The notes beneath the pieces are model-generated. The model worked only from the letters and a program-made list of their open reading frames with translations, did no database searches and was not told where the DNA came from. A stretch of DNA of 64,000 bases from Fibrobacter sp. (GTDB taxonomy: Bacteria > Fibrobacterota > Fibrobacteria > Fibrobacterales > Fibrobacteraceae). The stretch's first letter is position 1. Every line of letters begins with the position of its first letter. The DNA lies in the NCBI GenBank assembly GCA_024398875.1, contig JAKSIJ010000001.1, forward strand, positions 310,001 through 374,000. Reading direction: 5' to 3'. Below, piece by piece: positions 36,479-45,177 of this stretch. The translations under genes were made by a program, and so were the position numbers.

Positions 36479-37575
36479 TTTTTCAACTCTTTTAAATACA
36501 CCGGAATTGATCTGCTACGATAATTTTTTAGGAACATCTCCTTAAATTCTTTTCGCTCGGCAGATTCTATGACAAGGGAATCCATTTTCTCTATATATTC
36601 ATCCTTTGACTTCGCTAGCAACATAAATTTTGAAAATTCCGCAGAGATGCCTTCAAAGGCTAGCTCATTTCCTATGACAGGAGTTCCACAAGCAAGCGAT
36701 TCCACAACCTTAACCTTCACACCGGCTCCAGAAAATATAGGAGAAACAACAGCCTTGCTATTTGCAATGATTTCATACGGATTGTCTACAAAACCAAGAT
36801 ATTCCACATTCGGAAGCGATTCAACATATGCTTTAAAATCATCTGGCAAGCCAATTCCTATAATGGCGTACCCTTCTTCCTTCGGACGACATGGATAAAC
36901 ATTGTCAAAGAACCACTTCAATCCATCAAAATTATCGGGCCGTTTCCACTTTCCAAAAAAAACAAAACGATTTTCTACTTTTCGAGTAACGGCATTTACA
37001 ATGTTTTCATCCATATAGAAATTTGTAAAATACGCCTGCAAGCCGTAAGTAGCATTTACAATATCAACATCTTTCTGACTAAAAGTAAAAATATTCAGGT
37101 TAGGCATATGCATCAACCTACCTTCAGAAAGACGCACAAACCTGGCAATAGCCCCACCCTTATGCCCAAAACGTTCAGCCATCACATCATGGGACATCAA
37201 AATTTTTTTTGCCTTTGGAAAATACTTCCCGTACAAAAGCATTTGGCTGTGATCCAGGTAGAGCAAATCATAATCATTTTGTTTCCATTGCTTTTTCAAA
37301 AAACACAAAAGTCTATAACTAAAGCGAATAGAAAAAGTCGGGTGAAGCATTGGATGCTTAAGGCAATTCCACAACTTGACCATCGTTGAATTCTTACATA
37401 CTTTCAGAACGCGAACATTTTCATTTGGGCAAACATACTCTTTATCAAAAGAATACTTGTAATAAACCAAGTCAATCTGATTATTCTTGGACAAATCTTC
37501 CAACAATAATTTGGTGAATTTTTCTCCACCAGCTCTATCGCTAGGCACATAAGGCGTTAGAAACAATATTCGCAT
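36475..37575 (-). CDS. Glycosyltransferase family 1/4 (GT-B fold)
   Basis: 366 residues. N-terminal FLTPYVPSDRAGGEKFTKLL is the acceptor domain of GT4 enzymes. The nucleotide-sugar part has FVFFGKWKRPDNFDGLKWF, VEYLGFVDNPYEIIANSKAV and SGAGVKVKVVESLACGTPVI with the E-x7-E type glutamate. It probably transfers one sugar of the repeat unit. Its start lies 6 bases downstream of the GT2 gene at 37582. Confidence 0.9.
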   Translation of the reverse strand: MRILFLTPYVPSDRAGGEKFTKLLLEDLSKNNQIDLVYYKYSFDKEYVCPNENVRVLKVCKNSTMVKLWNCLKHPMLHPTFSIRFSYRLLCFLKKQWKQNDYDLLYLDHSQMLLYGKYFPKAKKILMSHDVMAERFGHKGGAIARFVRLSEGRLMHMPNLNIFTFSQKDVDIVNATYGLQAYFTNFYMDENIVNAVTRKVENRFVFFGKWKRPDNFDGLKWFFDNVYPCRPKEEGYAIIGIGLPDDFKAYVESLPNVEYLGFVDNPYEIIANSKAVVSPIFSGAGVKVKVVESLACGTPVIGNELAFEGISAEFSKFMLLAKSKDEYIEKMDSLVIESAERKEFKEMFLKNYRSRSIPVYLKELKN

Positions 37576-37581
37576 AGGGAC

Positions 37582-38502
37582 CTAATCGTGGGTTCTCCAA
37601 TAATTCTTATTCAACGCAAAACGGATCCTATTCTTTTTCGATAAAGATTTGTACCGGGATCCCAATTTGTTCGCCAATAGTTTTGTAGCACATTCTACAA
37701 CGTAATAAACAGCAGAAAATAAATGTCCGCCTTTCAACAAACGTTTAATAATCCACTTAACCATTTTGACACCTTCCGATGCAGCAGAAACTGAGCCAAA
37801 GAGGTCATTATTCATCTTCATAAAAGCGGCCACGTCAAAATTTCGTGTAAATTGCTGCCAAAGCGAATAATTATGGGAATGCAAAACACCAGCAGACCCT
37901 ACATAGGCAATCTTATAGCCGCTAAATATAAACTGTGCAGCAATCTTCATGTCTTCGTTGACAAGGATATCCTTGTCAAAGCCACCAATAGCATTGTAGG
38001 CCGTTCTACGATAAGCAGAGCAGCAATCCGAAGAAAAAAACGTTTTAACGCCAAGACACGGCAGATCCTCTTTACTACGGACAAAAGTGTGTTCCGGATA
38101 ATTGAATTCACGATTCAATTTTTCAGTCAAGGGAGCGTCATCCCTTGCTATCTGCCTTCCGCTAGACATGGCGACATTTTCATCTTCGGCAAACGGCGCT
38201 ATCAAGTTTGCCGCATAATTTTCATCAACCGGCAAAGCATCTTGTGTCAAACATAGAATAATATCACCTGTAGTTTTCTGGAATGCGACATCACGGGTTC
38301 CCCCATGATTAAAATTTCTACGTTCTACATTCAGAACTGTAACGCCATCAAAGGTCTTCGCTATTTCAACGGTTTTATCTGTAGATTCAGAATCGATGAC
38401 AACAATTTCGTTAAACTTCACCGTCTGGGAAAAAAGTCTTTCCAAAAGTTTACCAATGAATCGTTCCGCGTTCAGGGTAGGAATAACAACACTCGCACTC
38501 AT
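37582..38502 (-). CDS. Glycosyltransferase family 2, rhamnosyltransferase-like
   Basis: 306 residues. GT-A domain: ASVVIPTLNAERFIGKLLER, IVVIDSESTDKTVEIAKTF, RNFNHGGTRDVAFQ (the F.HGGTR motif shared with dTDP-rhamnosyltransferases such as RfbF) and CLTQDALPVDEN with the DA-type metal site. The middle contains GGFDKDILVNEDMKIAAQFI with the ED catalytic pair. Donor is suggested, not proven, to be a deoxy sugar. It overlaps the epimerase gene by 4 bases. Confidence 0.88.
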   Translation of the reverse strand: MSASVVIPTLNAERFIGKLLERLFSQTVKFNEIVVIDSESTDKTVEIAKTFDGVTVLNVERRNFNHGGTRDVAFQKTTGDIILCLTQDALPVDENYAANLIAPFAEDENVAMSSGRQIARDDAPLTEKLNREFNYPEHTFVRSKEDLPCLGVKTFFSSDCCSAYRRTAYNAIGGFDKDILVNEDMKIAAQFIFSGYKIAYVGSAGVLHSHNYSLWQQFTRNFDVAAFMKMNNDLFGSVSAASEGVKMVKWIIKRLLKGGHLFSAVYYVVECATKLLANKLGSRYKSLSKKNRIRFALNKNYWRTHD

Positions 38503-39464
38503 TCAAGATCCTTTCCACCACAATCCTTGGACCAATCAGCGAAGGCTTCTTCAAGGGAATATTTCAAAGGGTACTTTTCAGACAAAGACTTTCCACAAAT
38601 ATTTGTACTGATCATCAGTTTCTTCACTCGCGCCGGACAAATTCCAAGACCAAGACCCCCAAGCATACCACCGACATTAGCTGCGAACATCATCGGTGTT
38701 TTCGGAATATAAGGAACAAAGCGCCTCATATTTGTCGCCTTAAGCATGGCCTTCACTATAGTTTCAATTGTCGGCGCAGGATAAGAGCAGCAATTGTATA
38801 GTTGGAATCTGTCGGAATCATTGGCCATCAGCCACATCACTCGAACCAAATCCTTCACATAGATATTCGCCTTAATGGTGTCCTTACGACCTGCATATGC
38901 AAAACGACGCTTTTTTAAGCCAGCATACAAGCGAGTCATATTGCCATGCTCACCTGTCCCGAAAACAATGCCCGGACGGACAATCGCTAGATAACGAGAA
39001 GAATCCCCAGCTAACCAAGTTTGATGGATTTTCTCCGCAACTAACTTTGATATTCCGTAAGGTGTATTTGGCGTAGGCAGAGTTTCTTCCGTTTTCTGGT
39101 CTTCGGAAGCGCCATAAGGAGCGATACTACTCGTGAAAACAATATGATTTATGCCATGAGCAGCCGCAAAATTGCAAACATTTTCTGCCCCCTTAATATT
39201 CGTTTCAAAATAGGCATAGTCTGGATGCCCCGGGGTGCGATGAACTGCTGCAAAATTAAAAATTACCGTTTTTTCATCAAAGGCGCCACTGATTGCAATT
39301 GGGTTACGAACATCAACTTTATACTCACCCTCAATAGATTCGTCTGAAAGCAAATCTGCGACATAAACCTTTATTTCCGGATATTCCTGATGAAGATACT
39401 TGCGTAAGTGGCTCCCAATGAAGCCCTTTCCACCAAATATTACAACTTTGTTAAATGAACCCAT
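38499..39464 (-). CDS. NAD-dependent epimerase/dehydratase family protein
   Basis: 321 residues of extended SDR type. NAD-binding FGGKGFIGSHLRKYL near the N-terminus, FNFAAVHRTPGHPDYAYFET, FTSSIAPYG and the catalytic YGISKLVAEK (YxxxK). The downstream part (VRPGIVFGTGEHGN, ANIYVKDLVRVM) is usual for nucleotide-sugar epimerases or 4-reductases. The exact reaction is not readable. It is the first gene of the leftward polysaccharide operon, with only 90 bases to the helicase gene. Confidence 0.88.
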   Translation of the reverse strand: MGSFNKVVIFGGKGFIGSHLRKYLHQEYPEIKVYVADLLSDESIEGEYKVDVRNPIAISGAFDEKTVIFNFAAVHRTPGHPDYAYFETNIKGAENVCNFAAAHGINHIVFTSSIAPYGASEDQKTEETLPTPNTPYGISKLVAEKIHQTWLAGDSSRYLAIVRPGIVFGTGEHGNMTRLYAGLKKRRFAYAGRKDTIKANIYVKDLVRVMWLMANDSDRFQLYNCCSYPAPTIETIVKAMLKATNMRRFVPYIPKTPMMFAANVGGMLGGLGLGICPARVKKLMISTNICGKSLSEKYPLKYSLEEAFADWSKDCGGKDLE

Positions 39465-39554
39465 AATTTACCATTCTTCTCAAGCAGAAACACCATATAC
39501 TAATTTAAAAAATGTCTTCCTAAATGTCTTTGCCGAAGCGCTAATGACGCTTCC

Positions 39555-41021
39555 CTATGTATTTTCTTTTCCTTCCCGCATCCGCCTTCTAGCGCGGGAA
39601 CCGGGGCGGTTTCGGCGCTTGTGATGGTGGCGAGCGTTTTGGGTCTGATTTTGGCCATTTTGCAAGAGAAGCTGAGCTTGCGGTTGGGGGCCGCGCGAGG
39701 GTTGAGCGTTGGGCGGAAGTTGCGCTTCGAGTCGCGAAGGCTGCCCATTTTTCGGGCCACGAGACTGCCCGCCGGATTTCTGCTTCTTCCAGTCAGAGCG
39801 GACCTCCTCGGTGGACCGCTTCGGGAGGCGGCCGCGGTTATTGCGAGCTTCGCTTTCCGCAGTCTCTTTTTGCGGTGGAGGCAACTTCTCGTAGATTGCC
39901 TTGTCGCCCTCGGGGAGGTGCAGTTTTGTCAACTTCTCGATGGCCCGCAAATCCTGCTCCTCGTCGGGCGCGCAGAAGGAGATGGCGACGCCCCCCTTGC
40001 CTGCACGAGCAGTGCGCCCGATGCGGTGGACGAAGGTCTCCGGCACATCGGGAAGGTCGTAGTTGAATACGTGGCTCACATCGTCCACATCGATTCCGCG
40101 GGCGGCGATGTCGGTTGCCACCAGCACCCGAATCTGCTCGCACTTGAAGTTCCCTAGCGCCTCCTGACGGCGGTTCTGACTCTTGTTGCCGTGAATGGCA
40201 GCGCAGGTAATGCCCGCCTTCTCCAGCACGCGAACGATTTTATCGGCCCCATGCTTGGTGCGGCTGAATACCAGCACCTTCTGCATTTCGGGATGGGCCA
40301 GCAGTAGTTCCTTGAGGAGAGCTCCCTTCCGGCGCTTGTCGATGCGGTAAAGTTCCTGATGGATGCGCTCGATGGGCGTGCTCTGGGGAGTCACCTCCAC
40401 ACGAACGGGATTTGCCTGCAAGATAGTTGCAGCCAGTTTCGTGATGTCATCTGGCATGGTGGCGCTGAAGAAGAGATTCTGGCGCACGGGCGGGAGCATG
40501 GCTACCACCTTCCGGATGTCGTGAATGAAGCCCATGTCCAACATGCGGTCGGCTTCGTCCAGCACAAAGAATTCCAGTTTCCTGAGGGTGACCGCTTTCT
40601 GGCCAATCAAATCCAACAAGCGGCCAGGTGTCGCGACCAAGATGTCTACACCGCGGATGAGGTTTCGCTTTTGCGGTGTGTCGTTCACGCCACCAAAAAT
40701 GCAAGCGGTAGAAATGGCGGTGAACTGCGCGTAGGCTTTGAAGCAATCCTCCACCTGGATGGCAAGCTCACGAGTTGGAAGCAGCACTAGCGCACGACAA
40801 GTTTTCGGTGCGCGATGATTCCCGGATTCCAGAAGTTTCTGCAAAATAGGGAGAGCGAAGGCCGCGGTTTTGCCAGTCCCAGTCTGAGCGATTCCTAACA
40901 GGTCCTTTCCCTCCAACAAACTGGGGATGGATTGTTCCTGAATAGGAGTTGGCGTTTCGTAGCCAACAGCGCGAATAGCCCGCTGCAACGGGTTTGCCAA
41001 GGGGAGTTCTTCAAATTTCAT
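39555..41021 (-). CDS. DEAD-box RNA helicase, RhlE-like
   Basis: 488 residues. All core motifs are visible: Q motif GYETPTPIQEQSIPSLLEG, motif I AQTGTGKTAAF, Ia LPTRELAIQVE, Ib ATPGRLLDL, DEAD at VLDEADRMLDMGF, SAT in LFFSATMPDDI, then KVLVFSRTKHGADKIV, VLVATDIAARGIDVDDVSHV and HRIGRTARAGKGGVAI. The last ~100 residues are a Gln/Pro/Arg-rich, low-complexity tail ending RRRMREG, typical of RhlE. Works in ribosome assembly and RNA turnover. Codon use is GC-rich, unlike the polysaccharide operon beside it, so the locus border lies near 39.5 kb. Confidence 0.95.
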   Translation of the reverse strand: MKFEELPLANPLQRAIRAVGYETPTPIQEQSIPSLLEGKDLLGIAQTGTGKTAAFALPILQKLLESGNHRAPKTCRALVLLPTRELAIQVEDCFKAYAQFTAISTACIFGGVNDTPQKRNLIRGVDILVATPGRLLDLIGQKAVTLRKLEFFVLDEADRMLDMGFIHDIRKVVAMLPPVRQNLFFSATMPDDITKLAATILQANPVRVEVTPQSTPIERIHQELYRIDKRRKGALLKELLLAHPEMQKVLVFSRTKHGADKIVRVLEKAGITCAAIHGNKSQNRRQEALGNFKCEQIRVLVATDIAARGIDVDDVSHVFNYDLPDVPETFVHRIGRTARAGKGGVAISFCAPDEEQDLRAIEKLTKLHLPEGDKAIYEKLPPPQKETAESEARNNRGRLPKRSTEEVRSDWKKQKSGGQSRGPKNGQPSRLEAQLPPNAQPSRGPQPQAQLLLQNGQNQTQNARHHHKRRNRPGSRARRRMREGKENT

Positions 41022-41054
41022 AAATCACCACTATCACTTGCTAAAATTTAGCTT

Positions 41055-42176
41055 CTACATACAAAAATTTCTAAACCACTTTTTAAACAACGGGTCACTA
41101 ATGTAAAGTCCTGTTTCTCGTTGCTGCACCAAGTCTCGGTCAATCAAAACCTTCTTTATCCTGGCAACGTTAGACTTTGTTCCAAGCCGATAATTTTCCA
41201 GAACTTCTTTCGAAGTAAAACCATCATGTACATCATTTGCGAGAGCCCTGAGCATATTCATCTGGTAACTGGAAAGGCCCTCCGTCTGCTGCATAAACAA
41301 TGCTGAATTTTGCGCAATCAGTTCTACCACGGCAACATCAATAATTTCATCCGTCACCTTGGAATCCGTATCCAGCATTACATTCCATGCCAATTGTTGA
41401 ACGTATGAGGAATAGTTCTCTACTTCTGTACAAATCCGTGCGGCAAGAGATTCGCTTATTTGTAATTTTTGTTTTTTGAATTTGTTGCAAATGAAGGGCA
41501 CCCATTTTTTCGTAGGAATCACCCCAAGATAAATGGCGTCACCGAATTGGTAAAACGGCATGCTCTTGTTTTGAAATATATGGGTAAGCAGATGTTTTTT
41601 ACTTCCAAAAAGACAGTATGAAACATTCTGTTGCAGCTGCCAAACACTTCGGAGTCTCTTTTGAACAGCAACCGAATCCGGGAACTCACCAATCTGCTGA
41701 AATTCATCTATGCAAACCACGATGTGTTTACCCATTTTTTTCGCAACAGATTCAGCGAGTTGCAAAATCTGTTCAGGGGCGTATTCTTTGGGCGTAATTC
41801 CCAAGGAAATTGAAAAATCTGTCGACGGGTCAGGGCTTATATTGATTCTAGGAGATAACCGACCTAGAAAATTTTTAACATTCTGGAAAAAAATATCTGT
41901 TCTGTTGGCTGTCTGCTGAAGAACCGCCGTAGCCAGTTTATTGTAGAAGTCGTATTCGCTGCGGCAATCAAAAATATCCATGTATACCACAGCAATCTTC
42001 TTATTCACCAAATTCTTCACCCGGCGTACAAGCGAGGTTTTCCCGATACGGCGATCAGAAATCAGCAGAGTGTTTATACCATGCTCAAAATTCGCCTTAA
42101 GCCTTTTCGTCTCTGCCTCTCGGTCTGTAAAATTATCACCTTCAACAGCAGAGCCGTATACAAAAACTCCCTTCAT
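41055..42176 (-). CDS. AAA/STAND-like ATPase with C-terminal winged-helix
   Basis: 373 residues. ATP_bind or MNS-type ATPase: Walker A ISDRRIGKTSLVRRV near residue 40, Walker B HIVVCIDEFQQIGEF, sensor region CLFGSKKHLLTHIF. The C-terminal ~80 residues (LSSYQMNMLRALANDVHDG, VLENYRLGTKSNVARIKKVL) look like a DNA-binding winged helix, as in archaeal-type ATPases that are often stand-alone mobile or regulatory genes. Partner and target are not known. It lies 33 bases upstream of the helicase and has two palindromes directly in front of its start, so it may control itself. Confidence 0.85.
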   Translation of the reverse strand: MKGVFVYGSAVEGDNFTDREAETKRLKANFEHGINTLLISDRRIGKTSLVRRVKNLVNKKIAVVYMDIFDCRSEYDFYNKLATAVLQQTANRTDIFFQNVKNFLGRLSPRINISPDPSTDFSISLGITPKEYAPEQILQLAESVAKKMGKHIVVCIDEFQQIGEFPDSVAVQKRLRSVWQLQQNVSYCLFGSKKHLLTHIFQNKSMPFYQFGDAIYLGVIPTKKWVPFICNKFKKQKLQISESLAARICTEVENYSSYVQQLAWNVMLDTDSKVTDEIIDVAVVELIAQNSALFMQQTEGLSSYQMNMLRALANDVHDGFTSKEVLENYRLGTKSNVARIKKVLIDRDLVQQRETGLYISDPLFKKWFRNFCM

Positions 42177-42215
42177 AGAACACCTCTATAAGGAAATATA
42201 CAATAATTTTTAAAA

Positions 42216-42273
42216 GTGCACAAGATTGTGAACCAAAAAGTTCACAAAGTAGTGGTCCACAAGGTTGTGAACC
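42216..42273 (-). promoter_or_regulatory. Double 18-bp palindrome before the ATPase gene
   Basis: GTGCACAA-GA-TTGTGAAC at 42216-42233 and GTCCACAA-GG-TTGTGAAC at 42255-42272 are two imperfect palindromes of the same type, 39 bases apart. A lone half site GTTCACAA at 42240-42247 lies between them and forms a perfect 8-bp inverted repeat with 42226-42233. They lie 40-97 bases upstream of the ATPase start. On the minus strand the first could also fold as a hairpin before a short T-run, so a glk terminator is an alternative. Confidence 0.6.
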
Positions 42274-42274
42274 A

Positions 42275-43342
42275 TTACTTTTGCAAGTTCAAGCTTGCGT
42301 TTGCAGCGCCATAGAGGCTGATGCTGTAATCCTTAATTACGTACACCGGAATCTTGTTCAAGAGCGGGCGGATATTGGGATTGTAGTTCTTCTCGAACCA
42401 CTGCATAAAGAGGTTATCGCGTTCAAGCCAACGCAAATCCTTCTGCACGGTACCGCCAGCCAGATAGAAACCACCCAGCGGGAGGAACAGGGTGCAGGCG
42501 TCGCTTGCAAATCGGGCAAGCATCTTCACGAAGAGGCGCATCATCTCAGCAGCCACCGGGTCGGTATCGCTTGCGCGGCTGATGTACTTCGGGCGGTCAT
42601 TGGGCTCCGTCTCTTCAATCTTCTTGAAGGCTTCGTTGCTCGGAACACCGCGGGTTTCCTTCCACCATTCATACATGTTGCGAAGGCCCATGCCAGAAAC
42701 GAGTGGTTCTACGCCAGGCACAGTGCCAATCTTCTTGGCCATATAGTCATGGAATTCTTGGGAGTCCTTATCGAAGGGAGCGAATGTGGAGTGGCCGCCT
42801 TCGGAGCAAGCCGGAATGTACTTCTGACCATCGAATGCAAGGAAACCAACGCCCATACCAGTTCCCGGGCCAATCACGGCCTTGGTTGTAGCCTGAGGAG
42901 CAGGATCGCTACCATCGGTGTGGAGCAGCTTGTGAATCTGCTTGGGGTCGTTCACGTCCAGCGTGGGGATACCATAACTGATGGCCATGAAGTCGTTAAT
43001 CACGAGAGTGGGAATGCCCGTTGCCGCGGAAATGGCATCACCATCCACAGACCACGGGAGGTTCGTCATGACGCACTTGTTGTTTGCCACGGGACCTGCG
43101 GCACTGATGCATACATGGCTCGGCTTCAAATCGGCACGGTTTTCGAGAGCGAGCTTCAAAGTTTCGCGGATGGGAGCATCCAACCCATCGATATCCTTGC
43201 TGGGGCAAACCGTTTCCAAAATCAGGGTGAACTTTCCATCCTTGTAACCCACCAGGCCAAGGTTCGTGTTGGTGCCACCAATATCGCCTGCGAGAACGAG
43301 ACGATCAAACTTTGCATCGGGATTAAGCCATTTGATTTCCAT
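42275..43342 (-). CDS. glk: Glucokinase
   Basis: 355 residues, close to the bacterial Glk family (PF02685). Phosphorylates glucose with ATP to glucose 6-phosphate, an important step in a cellulose-degrading cell. Phosphate-binding motif LVLAGDIGGTNTNLGLV near residue 15; SAAGPVANNKCVMTNLPW near 110; glucose site LVINDFMAISYGIP with the catalytic ND near 145; IGPGTGMGVGFLA near 190 and SEGGHSTFAP next to it; LPLGGFYLAGGTVQKDL near the C-terminus. Cytoplasmic. It is divergent from the MBL-fold gene with about 70 bases between starts. Confidence 0.93.
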   Translation of the reverse strand: MEIKWLNPDAKFDRLVLAGDIGGTNTNLGLVGYKDGKFTLILETVCPSKDIDGLDAPIRETLKLALENRADLKPSHVCISAAGPVANNKCVMTNLPWSVDGDAISAATGIPTLVINDFMAISYGIPTLDVNDPKQIHKLLHTDGSDPAPQATTKAVIGPGTGMGVGFLAFDGQKYIPACSEGGHSTFAPFDKDSQEFHDYMAKKIGTVPGVEPLVSGMGLRNMYEWWKETRGVPSNEAFKKIEETEPNDRPKYISRASDTDPVAAEMMRLFVKMLARFASDACTLFLPLGGFYLAGGTVQKDLRWLERDNLFMQWFEKNYNPNIRPLLNKIPVYVIKDYSISLYGAANASLNLQK

Positions 43343-43412
43343 AAAAACTCCGTTATTTTAGACTTCTAAAATATATAAAAGGATTTATTTCGCGGATAAC
43401 TATATTTGGGGT

Positions 43413-44237
43413 ATGCATATCCGAATCCTCATCGACAACAAGTCTAGTGGCCCGCTCTGCCCAGAATGGGGCCTCTCGGTGCATGTGGATTACAACGGGC
43501 ACCAGGTGCTCTTGGATACGGGAGCCTCCCCGAGGTTTGCGAAAAATGCGAAGGATTTGGGCGTGGACCTTTCCCAAGTGGAATTCGGCGTGCTTTCCCA
43601 CGGGCATTACGACCATGCCAACGGAATGAAATCCTTTTTCGAGGCGAACCCGACGGCAAAATTCTATCTGCGGAAAGGGGCGGAGGAAAACTGCTACCAC
43701 ACCCACCGCATCCTGTTTTTCAACTACCAGGAATACATCGGCATAAAAAGGGGCTTGCTGAAACGGTTTGCCGAACGCATCGTCTTTGTAGATGGGGACT
43801 ACACTGTGATTCCGGGCGTGACGCTAGTGCCGCACAAAACGGATGGGTTGGACGAAATCGGCCACCGCGCACACTTTGCCGTAAAGAAGAACGGGCGCTA
43901 CGTGGATGACGCTTTCGAGCATGAACAGAGTCTGGTTTTCGACACGCCCAAAGGTTTAGTGGTGATGAACAGCTGCAGCCACGGTGGCGCAGACAACATC
44001 GTGAAAGAAATTGAGAAGACCTTCCCCGGAAAGCAAATCTACGCTCTACTGGGAGGATTTCACCTGTTCCGCACAGCGAAGGAAGATGTGGAAGCTTTTG
44101 CACGTCGATTGAAAGACCTGGGCGTAGAAAAAATCTATACTGGTCATTGCACTGGCGACGCAGCATTCCAGGTTCTGAAAGAAATCCTGGGAGAACGCGT
44201 GGAGCAGATGTACACAGGAATGGATATTGAGATTTAA
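43413..44237 (+). CDS. MBL-fold metallo-hydrolase
   Basis: 274 residues, no signal peptide. Metallo-beta-lactamase fold: LSHGHYDHANGMKSFF is the HxHxDH zinc motif (about residues 62-67), NSCSHGGADNIV supplies another His, and GGFHLF and YTGHCTGDAAF complete the set. The WGLSVHVDYNGHQVLLDTGA opening is like the group of 7,8-dihydropterin-6-methyl-4-(beta-D-ribofuranosyl)aminobenzene 5'-phosphate synthase homologues, whose bacterial roles are mostly unknown. It stands alone. Confidence 0.88.
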   Translation: MHIRILIDNKSSGPLCPEWGLSVHVDYNGHQVLLDTGASPRFAKNAKDLGVDLSQVEFGVLSHGHYDHANGMKSFFEANPTAKFYLRKGAEENCYHTHRILFFNYQEYIGIKRGLLKRFAERIVFVDGDYTVIPGVTLVPHKTDGLDEIGHRAHFAVKKNGRYVDDAFEHEQSLVFDTPKGLVVMNSCSHGGADNIVKEIEKTFPGKQIYALLGGFHLFRTAKEDVEAFARRLKDLGVEKIYTGHCTGDAAFQVLKEILGERVEQMYTGMDIEI

Positions 44238-44294
44238 CAGATTTGTGGCGACGACTTTTGTATTTTGCGAAAGTGACTGCCGCGAGGAGTAAAA

Positions 44295-45056
44295 ATGAAG
44301 AAAATTAGTTTATTTGTAATGCTTTTGATTGGTTTGTGCTTTGCGCAGGAGGACATCCGCATCGTCAAAATCAACGATGCTAATTTCAACAAAGAAATCT
44401 TGCAGTACAAAAAGCCCATCCTGCTGGAAATTTCAAGCACCAGTTGCCCGCCGTGCCTTACCATGATCCCCACCATCATCAGCATCGCGAAGAACCACCG
44501 GGAAATCAAGGTGGCTTCCGTGGGCTATGACGAGCCCAACATGGACATGGTGAAGGCTACGCTCCCCATCCAGGCCTTTCCCACCTTCTTCATCATCAAT
44601 GACGGAAAAATCATCGACCAGATTGTAGGCGCCACCAAGGAAGAAAATCTGCTCCGCGCCTTTGGAGATGCCGTGAAGCCCGCAAACCCAGCGCCCTTCA
44701 AAACCGCAGGCAAAAATTCAGGCAAGAATGCCGCACCCCAAAACCTCACCTGCACCGTAAACGGACAGTTTGGCGGCCTTCAGAATTTCGTCACCATTTC
44801 CTTCACCTTTGCGAATAACGAAATCACGAATCTGGATTTGACAACCGACGTATTCGTGCCCCCTGAATTGGACAGAGAAGCCCTCATCCGGAGATTCAGC
44901 GCCAGCGGCAAGGGTGAAGTTACCCCTACCATGACCGGATTTAAGATTCACAACAACTCCGAAAGCCGCTTTATCAAGGCTTTAGACATGAAGAAGACCT
45001 CCACCTATGGGGAGATGAAAGCCGGTCTCGAATTGCAGGGATTCAGCTGCAAGTAA
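44295..45056 (+). CDS. Exported thioredoxin-fold protein with CPPC motif and an extra C-terminal domain
   Basis: 253 residues after a GAGGAG ribosome site. Signal peptide to about residue 17 (LIGLCFAQ). Thioredoxin domain at about 20-130 with the redox motif SSTSCPPCLTMIP (Cys51, Cys54) and cis-Pro region IQAFPTFFIINDGKIID. CPPC is less usual than CGPC. After an Ala/Pro/Lys linker, the last 110 residues are a separate domain of unknown type with one Cys early (LTCTVNGQFGG) and one at the very end (GFSCK), as in a disulfide-closed periplasmic domain. Probably acts on disulfides outside the cytoplasm. Confidence 0.85.
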   Translation: MKKISLFVMLLIGLCFAQEDIRIVKINDANFNKEILQYKKPILLEISSTSCPPCLTMIPTIISIAKNHREIKVASVGYDEPNMDMVKATLPIQAFPTFFIINDGKIIDQIVGATKEENLLRAFGDAVKPANPAPFKTAGKNSGKNAAPQNLTCTVNGQFGGLQNFVTISFTFANNEITNLDLTTDVFVPPELDREALIRRFSASGKGEVTPTMTGFKIHNNSESRFIKALDMKKTSTYGEMKAGLELQGFSCK

Positions 45057-45057
45057 A

Positions 45058-45072
45058 TGTCAAAATTTGACA
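45058..45072. promoter_or_regulatory. TGTCA-N5-TGACA palindrome, site 1
   Basis: TGTCA-AAATT-TGACA directly after the stop of the thioredoxin-like gene. It extends to a 17-bp perfect palindrome (45057-45073). Because T5 follows it, it could also act as a weak terminator. The same motif recurs at 45095 and at 61056, which favours a protein-binding site. Confidence 0.55.
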
Positions 45073-45094
45073 TTTTTCGCCGACAGTCAATTAG

Positions 45095-45109
45095 TGTCAT
45101 TTTATGACA
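45095..45109. promoter_or_regulatory. TGTCA-N5-TGACA palindrome, site 2
   Basis: TGTCA-TTTTA-TGACA, 37 bases centre-to-centre from site 1 and 69 bases upstream of the HIRAN gene start. It is the likely operator for that gene. Confidence 0.55.
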
Positions 45110-45177
45110 TAAACAAATTCTAATTTTGTATTCAAGGAAAACAAGTCGCGATGTCGCGGCCGAAAAGAGGAGTTCCT

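Noticed and set aside
42281-43369. 362-codon open frame on the + strand
   Set aside because: Antisense to glk, which has all glucokinase motifs.
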